DNA of 5,301 bases from Draconibacterium sp. (GTDB lineage Bacteria; Bacteroidota; Bacteroidia; Bacteroidales; Prolixibacteraceae). The DNA lies in contig JALUZN010000496.1 in the NCBI GenBank assembly GCA_027011835.1, positions 1 to 5,301 on the forward strand, written 5' to 3'. The notes beneath the pieces were generated by a model that was given only the letters and a program-made list of their open reading frames with translations, searched no databases and was not told where the DNA came from. The stretch's first letter is position 1. Each line of letters opens with the position of its first letter. Of this stretch, positions 1 through 5,301 are shown in pieces. A program made the position numbers and the translations under genes.

Positions 1-42
1 ATATAATTATACACAATAATCATCATTTATAAAAGGAGTTTG

Positions 43-50
43 TATATTTA
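43..50 (+). promoter_or_regulatory. Weak candidate -7 element for the three-gene operon
   Basis: TATATTTA matches the Bacteroidota -7 consensus TAnnTTTG at all fixed positions but the last. It lies 27 bp before the ATG at 78, a workable 5' leader length. I see no convincing TTTG-like -33 element about 19-21 bp upstream, and AT-rich DNA gives such matches by chance. It is reported because any promoter for the operon in this window must lie in the first 77 bases or inside an upstream gene that is not shown. An A-run at 60-66 precedes the start and may help translation initiation in place of a Shine-Dalgarno sequence. Confidence 0.2.
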
Positions 51-77
51 TCGGCTCATAAAAAAACGGATGGATTA

Positions 78-2162
78 ATGCTTTTCGAAACAAAATACTG
101 GTTTGTTGTTTTAGTTGCAATTCTTGTTGCTGCAATGGCAACTGTTTTTCTTTTATATTTTAAAAACAGGGCAAACAGAGCTCTCACAAAAGGTCAAATT
201 TGGTTTTTGTCGGTGCTTCGGTTTTTATCGTTTTTCTTTATTGCTTTTTTATTGCTTTCGCCTTTTGTTCAAACGTTAAAAAAGAATATACAAAACCCTG
301 TAATTATTACTGCCTGGGATAATTCAGGTTCTATTATTTCAACACAGGATTCGGTAAAAGTAGCTTCTGAAATTGCAACAATGAAGAGTGCTTTTTCGAA
401 TGAACTTGCAAAAAAATATTCCATACAACGTTACACTTTTGGCGAGAATACAAGTTTGTTTAACACTTTAAATTTTTCGGAAAAGAAATCGGATTACAGC
501 AATCTTATTACAACCGTTGCCAACAACCATTTTAACGAAAATGTAGGTGCATTAATTCTTATTGGAGATGGAATTTATAATCAGGGAAAAAATCCGGTGA
601 ACCTGATTGATAAGATAAACTTCCCGATTTACACCATTGGTTTGGGAGACACCTCGCAAGTAACCGATGCAAGAATTCAGGAGATAAATGTGAACCGCAC
701 CTCTTTTTCGGGTAACCGTTTCCCCGTTGAGGTTGATGTTCAGTTTTCGAAATTAAAAGGGAAACCACTGAAACTTTCTATTATTCAGAACAATACTGAA
801 CTGACAAGCACAGTAATAACACCGCCAAACAACAACTTTTTTTTTAGTAAACAGTTTATTCTTGAAGCGGGAAAACCCGGATTGAAACATTATTTGATAA
901 AAATTGAGGAAGCAAAAAACGAGCGAAACATAAAAAATAACAGGACTGAATTTGTTATAAATATTTTAGAAAACAAACAGAAAATATTGATTCTTTCAAA
1001 CGGTTCGCATCCCGATGTTGGCGCCATTAAAAACACACTCGATTTGCAAAAAACATACGAGGTTTCGGTGTTTACCGAAGAGCCGTATCCAGCGAATCTT
1101 TCAGATTATAATTTGATAATATTAAACCAATTGCCTACTCGTTCGAAGTCGATTGCAGAAATAATAAAGAGAGCTGCAGCAAACCATCTGCCTCTGCTTT
1201 TTATTGTGGGTAACAAAACGTTTTTGCCTCAGTTAAATTTACTGGAACAGGGCGCTAAAATTACTCCGCTTGCCGGCTCGGGCGAAGAGGCACAGGCAAC
1301 ATTAAATCCAACTTTCGCAACATTTCAGTTGAGCGACGATTTTAAAGAGATTCTCCCGAAATTCCCTCCGTTGCAGGTTGCTTATGCAAATTTCGACCTG
1401 GCACCCGGGTTTACGCCCCTGCTTTATCAGAAGATATTGAATATAGAAACAGCAAAACCACTTATTGCAACCGGACATATTAAAGGCCGGAAAATAGGTT
1501 TTATTTTTGGTGAAGGAATTTGGCGTTGGCGACTTTACAACTATTACGTAACCCAAAATCAGTCGGATTTTAATGAACTCATTAATCAACTGGTTCAGTA
1601 TTTGGCACTGCGCGAAAACGAAGATAATTTTATAATAGATTTTAAACCCGTTTATGCCGAAATTGACGATGTAGTTTTAAAAGCCGAAGTTTATAACGAT
1701 GCTTTCGAGCGCGTTAATTCGGAGGAGGTAAACATTGAAATTAATAACAAAAACGGCGATAAATATAATTTCACATTCGATGTTCAGGGCGAAAACTACT
1801 ACCTGAATGCCGGGCATCTTCCGTCTGGAGATTATTCGTTTTCGGCAAATGTAAAAATTGGCGAAAAAAGCTACACCGAAACGGGTAGTTTTTCTGTTGT
1901 TCAGGTAAATTTCGAGAACATTATTACACGTGCCAATCATAATTTATTGTACCGGCTGGCTTCCGAAAGCGGAGGAAAATTTTACCGGCCAAACGAAGTT
2001 GAACAGTTGATAAAAGAGCTCGAAAGCAACAACCGGTTAAAACCTGTGAGCTACTATCAGGAAATGATTCAGAAATTGTTAAACCTGCGTTGGGTTTTCT
2101 TTGTTATTCTTTTGTTGTTGAGTGTGGAATGGTTTTTGAGAAAATACTGGGGAGTTTATTAA
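78..2162 (+). CDS. Inner-membrane VWA-domain protein with GATase1-like region
   Basis: Not recognised as a named gene. The protein has 694 residues. Hydrophobic helices at about 7-27 and 42-62 flank a basic loop (K29, R31, R34, K38), and a last helix lies at about 671-686 with a basic tail. The positive-inside rule puts the loop and tail in the cytoplasm and the roughly 600 residues between in the periplasm. A VWA domain spans about 75-205: D81-N-S83-G-S85 fits the MIDAS DxSxS motif, S141 sits where the motif Thr is usual, and D164 in I-G-D-G fits the later Asp. Residues about 300-510 look like a class I glutamine amidotransferase fold: a K-I-L-I-L-S strand near 302-307, L-P-L-L-F-I-V-G at 371-378, and W482-R-W-R485. 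No catalytic Cys is present; I find no cysteine in the whole protein, so this domain is probably non-enzymatic. Residues about 525-608 look like an Ig-like beta sandwich. A similar layout occurs in Bacteroidota and Planctomycetes VWA proteins related to BatA/BatB, as I recall it. It is the first gene of the apparent operon, and the role is inferred as envelope scaffold or sensor. ATG 78 is the only start giving an intact first helix. Confidence 0.9.
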   Translation: MLFETKYWFVVLVAILVAAMATVFLLYFKNRANRALTKGQIWFLSVLRFLSFFFIAFLLLSPFVQTLKKNIQNPVIITAWDNSGSIISTQDSVKVASEIATMKSAFSNELAKKYSIQRYTFGENTSLFNTLNFSEKKSDYSNLITTVANNHFNENVGALILIGDGIYNQGKNPVNLIDKINFPIYTIGLGDTSQVTDARIQEINVNRTSFSGNRFPVEVDVQFSKLKGKPLKLSIIQNNTELTSTVITPPNNNFFFSKQFILEAGKPGLKHYLIKIEEAKNERNIKNNRTEFVINILENKQKILILSNGSHPDVGAIKNTLDLQKTYEVSVFTEEPYPANLSDYNLIILNQLPTRSKSIAEIIKRAAANHLPLLFIVGNKTFLPQLNLLEQGAKITPLAGSGEEAQATLNPTFATFQLSDDFKEILPKFPPLQVAYANFDLAPGFTPLLYQKILNIETAKPLIATGHIKGRKIGFIFGEGIWRWRLYNYYVTQNQSDFNELINQLVQYLALRENEDNFIIDFKPVYAEIDDVVLKAEVYNDAFERVNSEEVNIEINNKNGDKYNFTFDVQGENYYLNAGHLPSGDYSFSANVKIGEKSYTETGSFSVVQVNFENIITRANHNLLYRLASESGGKFYRPNEVEQLIKELESNNRLKPVSYYQEMIQKLLNLRWVFFVILLLLSVEWFLRKYWGVY

Positions 2163-2200
2163 TGGGCCGGATGAATTAGATTGAATGAGAAACCGAAAAT

Positions 2201-3259
2201 ATGAAACAATTTCTTAGAAAAAATAGATATTTAATTGCAATACTTTTTTTGATTGTATTTTTAGCTTCTTGTGTTTCAACAAAATCAGTTTTAATTGAAA
2301 TTCCACAACAGGCAAAAAAAGAACTGCCTCACTCCATTCAAAGTTTAACGCTTGTTAGTCGCACGGTAGACGACCGCTACACAAATCTTGATGCCGATTC
2401 ACTTCAAAATATTTTTTACCGTCACAATTTTAATTACGATACTATTGTAAACGATCTCCAGGCTGTTGACACCACGTTGAAAGCTTTGGGCGAGTTGCTA
2501 TTCGAGTCGGGGAGATACGACTTTGTGATTCCTGAAAACCGCTTTCTGAAATTCAATAAAAATTCGTTTTTTAATACAGCTATGTCGTGGGAAGAGGCTA
2601 AGAAGCTGTGTGAAATGTATAATACCGACGCAGTTTTATCGCTCGATTATTTTAAAACGCGGGTTTCAGCCGATTATAAAAAAGAGAGTTTTTACGACCC
2701 CGGAACTGATGGTTTTGTCTGGGCATCGCTGGCAAAAATGAAAATATCGTACGAAGCACTATTCCGCGTTTACGACCCGGTTCAGGAAAAAATAGTTTTA
2801 AAAGAGTTTATGCGCGATACCCTTGTTTGGGAAGATATTGACCGCACTGTTGAAGAGTTATTTCGCGATTTTACGCCGGTAAAAGATGCATTAAGCGAAA
2901 CGGGAATTGCTATTGCACTCGATTTCTCGGAGAAAATAGGTACGAATTGGCGCAAAGAGCGAAGAAATTATTTCTATAAAGGCGATAAAAAACTAAAGGA
3001 AGCAGCTCTTTTAATAGATAAAAACGATTGGGATGCAGCAATGGTTTTATGGAAAGAGCTGGCCGAAAATACGAAATCGAAATCGGTAAAAAGCAAAGCC
3101 CAATTTAATATTGCGGTGGGAAAGGAGCTACAAGGTAATATCGATGAGGCCATTCAATGGGCATTGAAATCGTATGAGTCGATGTACCAGCAAGTTACAT
3201 ACGATTATTTGGAGGTTCTACAACGAAGGAAAAACGAACTTAAAAAACAGAAAAAATGA
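2201..3259 (+). CDS. Lipoprotein with C-terminal TPR-like region (probable DUF6340), first paralog
   Basis: The protein has 352 residues and an unknown function. The N-terminus has a basic stretch (K2, R6, K7, R9), a hydrophobic core at about 10-21 and a lipobox L21-A-S-C24, so Cys24 should be lipidated. The residues after Cys (V, S, T, K) lack the acidic cluster of the Bacteroidota surface-export signal, which suggests an outer-membrane lipoprotein facing the periplasm. Residues about 45-250 form a mixed alpha/beta domain with L-S-L-D-Y near 146-150 and V-Y-D-P at 190-193, followed by M204-R-D-T207 and W210. Residues about 259-325 are two helix pairs of TPR type (K-N-D-W-D-A-A near 274-280, then N303-I-A and I314-D-E-A-I-Q-W). 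It shares this whole order with the next gene, so the two are tandem paralogs. Upstream in-frame ATGs at 2162 and 2171 run at once into a TAG, which fixes the start at 2201. The gene lies 38 bp after the VWA gene. The DUF6340 label is from memory and not confirmed. Confidence 0.88.
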   Translation: MKQFLRKNRYLIAILFLIVFLASCVSTKSVLIEIPQQAKKELPHSIQSLTLVSRTVDDRYTNLDADSLQNIFYRHNFNYDTIVNDLQAVDTTLKALGELLFESGRYDFVIPENRFLKFNKNSFFNTAMSWEEAKKLCEMYNTDAVLSLDYFKTRVSADYKKESFYDPGTDGFVWASLAKMKISYEALFRVYDPVQEKIVLKEFMRDTLVWEDIDRTVEELFRDFTPVKDALSETGIAIALDFSEKIGTNWRKERRNYFYKGDKKLKEAALLIDKNDWDAAMVLWKELAENTKSKSVKSKAQFNIAVGKELQGNIDEAIQWALKSYESMYQQVTYDYLEVLQRRKNELKKQKK

Positions 3260-4287
3260 AGCCCACACTTTTTGGGATAGCTATATTTCTTGTAACTCTA
3301 TCGTCGTGTACGGTTTATAAAGAGTATACAATTGATATTTATAAACCCGGAGTTATTGCTGTACCTCCTGATGTTGAGAATGTTGCATTGGTTTATCGTA
3401 ATTTTAAATACCGTGGCGATTCGCTTCAGCACTACTATAAAAAAGACAACCGGTTGATTAAATCGAAAAACGATCCGGCGAGTTTAGATAGTATTTTGGC
3501 AAACTATGCACTAAAAGAGCTGGCTGCCAATTTAAAAGATAAAAATACATTTAAGGAGATTCACATTTATCCTGAAATTTTTAAATCGCACACCGGGAAA
3601 AAACTTCCGCCACTGCAATTTGGGTTGGTAAGAAAGCTCACCTCGTCGTCGCATACCGATTTACTTATATCGCTCGAAACGTTCTCCTATTTCTTTTCCA
3701 AATATTCGGGGAATGTCGAAATTCCAAAATCGGAAGAGGTAATTACCGCAGCAGTTTGGGCAGTTTACGACCCGAATGCCGAAAAAGTAATTGAGCGAAA
3801 AACAATGATTGACACCATTTTCTGGAACAACTACAACGAAAACGGTAAAAAAGTAAAAGATTCGAAATTGCCACCACGGAAAGTGGCATTAAAAATAGCG
3901 GCACAACTGGCTGGCGAAAATTATTCGAAACGATTTTTTGCATCGTGGCAAACGGTAACCAGAGTTTATTCGGTTCCACCGCCTGCCGATTTTTCTACCG
4001 CTGCTGCCTACGTTGAAAAAGGAGATTGGGAAAATGCAATAGCGATTTGGGAAAGATATGCACCCGATAAAAATGGAAGAATGGCCATCCACGCCCGCTA
4101 TAATTTAGCACTTGCTTACGAAATGAAAGACGATATTGATACCGCCTTAAAATGGCTGGCTTTGGCACAGCAACTTGCCACTTCGTATAAAAGCAAAGAG
4201 AATACGAAACGTATTCTTGAGTATCGGATAATATTGATGAATAGAAAAAAAGATATCGACCGACTTAACCGCTCGAATGCAGAATAA
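3256..4287 (+). CDS. Lipoprotein with C-terminal TPR-like region (probable DUF6340), second paralog
   Basis: The protein has 343 residues and an unknown function. A short signal peptide has a hydrophobic core at about 5-15 and a lipobox L15-S-S-C18, so Cys18 should be the lipidated residue; the next residues (T, V, Y, K, E) give no clear surface-export signal. It parallels the preceding lipoprotein: N-V-A-L-V-Y-R at 42-48 against S-L-T-L-V-S-R, D-L-L-I-S-L near 135-140 against D-A-V-L-S-L, V-Y-D-P at 170-173, M184-I-D-T187 and W190, then K255-G-D-W-E-N-A-I and Y282-N-L-A-L-A-Y-E in the TPR-like tail. Overall identity is clearly low, so the duplication is old or both were kept for different jobs. 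Its ATG overlaps the previous TGA (ATGA at 3256-3259), the usual sign of translational coupling, so the two are probably made together. Much of the C-terminal half is helical, and the last 20 residues are rich in Arg, Lys and Asp. It is the last gene of the operon. Confidence 0.87.
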   Translation: MKPTLFGIAIFLVTLSSCTVYKEYTIDIYKPGVIAVPPDVENVALVYRNFKYRGDSLQHYYKKDNRLIKSKNDPASLDSILANYALKELAANLKDKNTFKEIHIYPEIFKSHTGKKLPPLQFGLVRKLTSSSHTDLLISLETFSYFFSKYSGNVEIPKSEEVITAAVWAVYDPNAEKVIERKTMIDTIFWNNYNENGKKVKDSKLPPRKVALKIAAQLAGENYSKRFFASWQTVTRVYSVPPPADFSTAAAYVEKGDWENAIAIWERYAPDKNGRMAIHARYNLALAYEMKDDIDTALKWLALAQQLATSYKSKENTKRILEYRIILMNRKKDIDRLNRSNAE

Positions 4288-4323
4288 AGAGAAGCTTTCA
4301 TAGAACATTCAACCCAAATATTC

Positions 4324-5157
4324 TTAATCTACCAGTCGAATTCCATCAGACTCGAAACTGATTAACCGTTTCCGGTACAATCCGCCAATGGCCTTTTTAA
4401 AATTCTTTTTACTGATGCCGAACATTGCTTTAATCATTTCGGGCGACGACTTGTCGGAAACAGCCATAAATCCACGGTTCTCTTTTAACTCGTTTAATAT
4501 TTTTTCTGAAATGGCATCAACTTTTTCGTATCCGGGTTTTTCGAGAAGCAAATCAATTTTCTCGTCTTCACGAATTTTATTGATGTACCCTTTTATTTTT
4601 TGCCCTTTCGAAAGCGGTTTGTAAACCTGGTTTTTGTATAACATTCCCCAGTGTTCCTTGTTTACAATTGCTTTATATCCCAACTCGGTCTCGTCGGTAA
4701 TTATTAAATCTACTTCATCGCCAACCTCATACTCAGGTGGTGTATTGTCGAGATGTTTATCGAGTTTAGCCGAGCCAATAATCCGGTTTGTTTGTACGTC
4801 GAGCGAAATAAAAACAAGGTAACTTCTTCCTTCTTCCATAGGTGCTTTCTGTTCGCCAAACGGTACCAGCAAATCTTTTGGTAGTCCCCAATCCATAAAA
4901 GCACCAAATTTTGTTGTTGCCACCACTTTTAACATTGCAAACTCGCCAGCCATTGCAATAGGTGTCTCGGTAGTGGCAACCAGCCGGTCTTCCGAGTCGG
5001 TATAAATAAACACAGTTGCCTGTCCCGCCTCTTTATCTTCCGGTGTTACAAATTTCTGTGGCATTAGAATTTCGCCCAGTTCCTGTCCGTCGAGATAAAC
5101 ACCATTTTCGGTTTCACGATTAATATTGAGTGTGTTTATTTTCCCTATTTCTACCAT
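4324..5157 (-). CDS. cvfB: CvfB/YitL-family S1 RNA-binding protein
   Basis: The protein has 277 residues, close to the usual 280-300 of the CvfB (YitL) family, and appears complete. The N-terminus (M-V-E-I-G-K-I-N-T-L, then G-V-Y-L-D-G at 19-24 and G-E-I-L-M-P at 28-33) is typical. Domains in order: a first S1-like OB fold at about 1-62, a second at about 71-133 (K83-F-G-A-F-M-D-W with L-L-V-P at 96-99), a third at about 145-208 (G159-Y-K-A-I-V, then G171-M-L-Y and G185-Q-K-I-K-G-Y), and a C-terminal winged helix at about 214-277. This three-S1-plus-winged-helix layout matches the known structure of pneumococcal CvfB. Family members bind RNA; in Staphylococcus aureus CvfB affects virulence gene expression, while the role in Bacteroidota is not established. 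It is convergent with the lipoprotein operon and stands alone. The stretch before the start is A/T-rich without a Shine-Dalgarno sequence, normal for this phylum. Its upstream DNA appears to be an insertion sequence end. Confidence 0.93.
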   Translation of the reverse strand: MVEIGKINTLNINRETENGVYLDGQELGEILMPQKFVTPEDKEAGQATVFIYTDSEDRLVATTETPIAMAGEFAMLKVVATTKFGAFMDWGLPKDLLVPFGEQKAPMEEGRSYLVFISLDVQTNRIIGSAKLDKHLDNTPPEYEVGDEVDLIITDETELGYKAIVNKEHWGMLYKNQVYKPLSKGQKIKGYINKIREDEKIDLLLEKPGYEKVDAISEKILNELKENRGFMAVSDKSSPEMIKAMFGISKKNFKKAIGGLYRKRLISFESDGIRLVD

Positions 5158-5176
5158 TTTTAATAATTTTTTATTT

Positions 5177-5301
5177 GAAGTTGTTTAAAGTTTCCGCAAT
5201 AGAATTACAATAAAAGCCAGTATATTCAATGCTTTCCAATGCACTTCATTTGTTTCAAAACGTATTAAAATTGCCTTGAACGCATCCAACCATGCATTAG
5301 T
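5177..5301 (-). mobile_element. Probable end of an insertion sequence next to cvfB
   Basis: The transposase tail implies that one end of an insertion sequence falls in the 27 bases between its stop codon (5185) and the cvfB start (5157). The stretch 5177-5193, GAAGTTGTTTAAAGTTT on the + strand, is the best candidate for the terminal inverted repeat: it overlaps the transposase stop codon and is followed toward cvfB by plain A/T-rich DNA. The other end lies outside the window, so neither the inverted repeat nor a target-site duplication can be verified. The left boundary is therefore an estimate, uncertain by about 20 bases. Confidence 0.45.
5185..5301 (-). CDS. C-terminal fragment of an IS5-type transposase, cut by the window edge
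   Basis: Reading leftward from the right edge gives 38 open codons and then TAA at 5187-5185. The peptide begins T-N-A-W-L-D-A-F-K, continues L-I-R-F-E-T, has a central H-W-K-A-L-N, and ends in a hydrophobic stretch followed by L-L-R-K-L. This order (N-A-W-x-D-x-F/Y, R-F-[ED]-T, W-x-x-x-N/H, L-A-F, then L-[RK]-K at the end) is what I recall of the C-termini of IS5-family DDE transposases. In those proteins the catalytic Glu sits in an E-R-[TS]-N-A-W context, so it should lie only a few residues beyond the window. The fragment shows no frameshift or internal stop, so it gives no sign of decay. The family call rests on memory of a short tail. A chance ORF is unlikely given the protein-like composition, but a different DDE family is possible. 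Confidence 0.72.
   Translation of the reverse strand, partial: TNAWLDAFKAILIRFETNEVHWKALNILAFIVILLRKL

Noticed and set aside
1..32. Short open stretch at the left edge that might be the end of an upstream gene
   Set aside because: Only about nine codons before a stop, with biased, non-protein-like composition (repeated Ile, His, Asn). There is no support for a gene.
35..38. GGAG, a Shine-Dalgarno-like motif
   Set aside because: It is about 40 bases before the ATG at 78 and no suitable start codon follows at normal spacing. Bacteroidota use such motifs little.
1302..1940. Open frames of 87-95 codons on the - strand inside the VWA gene
   Set aside because: They lie fully inside a convincing gene, have no recognisable domains and look like shadows of the coding strand.
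2162..2179. TAATG overlap at the end of the VWA gene opening a five-codon reading frame (M-G-R-M-N-stop)
   Set aside because: It is in frame with the lipoprotein gene but closed by TAG before its start. It is too short to be a gene; at most it could bring ribosomes toward 2201.
4303..4323. Imperfect hairpin (7-base arms, 7-base loop) between the convergent genes, downstream of the cvfB stop
   Set aside because: The stem is A/T-rich with one U-G pair in the cvfB-strand RNA and a mismatch on the other strand, and no U-tract follows. It is too weak to call a terminator for either gene.
4388..4822. Short + strand open frames opposite cvfB
   Set aside because: The - strand encodes an intact, recognisable CvfB protein across this stretch; these frames are antisense shadows.
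5257..5264. Possible - strand -7 element (TACGTTTT) that could drive cvfB
   Set aside because: It lies inside transposase coding sequence, about 100 bases from the cvfB start, misses one consensus base, and its nearest upstream TTG is at a slightly wrong spacing. It is no better than chance.

Overview
The window looks like a piece of chromosome from a Bacteroidota bacterium, probably a marine or sediment Bacteroidales/Marinilabiliales relative; that narrower placement is a guess. The signs are AT-rich DNA, start codons preceded by A-rich stretches rather than clear Shine-Dalgarno sequences, lipoproteins with short Bacteroidota-style signal peptides, and a von Willebrand A (VWA) membrane protein of a layout I associate with this phylum.

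Positions 78-4287 (+ strand) hold three tightly spaced genes that look like one operon. The first encodes a 694-residue inner-membrane protein with two N-terminal membrane helices, a VWA domain with a MIDAS-type metal site, a region resembling the class I glutamine amidotransferase fold, a C-terminal beta-rich region and a final membrane helix. The second and third encode lipoproteins of about 350 residues that are diverged tandem paralogs of each other (probably the DUF6340 family), each ending in a TPR-like helical region. The gaps are 38 bp and then a 4-bp ATGA overlap. A plausible reading is a cell-envelope module: a large periplasmic metal-binding adhesion or scaffold domain anchored in the inner membrane, with two lipoprotein partners carrying TPR-like regions. 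No function is established by the sequence.

Positions 4324-5157 (- strand) hold a complete cvfB/yitL-type gene for an S1-domain RNA-binding protein, convergent with the operon and separated from it by 36 bp.

Positions 5185-5301 (- strand) hold the last 38 codons of a gene that runs off the right edge. The residues look like the C-terminus of an IS5-type DDE transposase. Its stop codon is 27 bp upstream of the cvfB start and in the same direction, so an insertion sequence end appears to sit directly in the cvfB 5' region. Every stretch between genes is under 80 bp. I see no tRNA, rRNA, CRISPR array, riboswitch or convincing intrinsic terminator.
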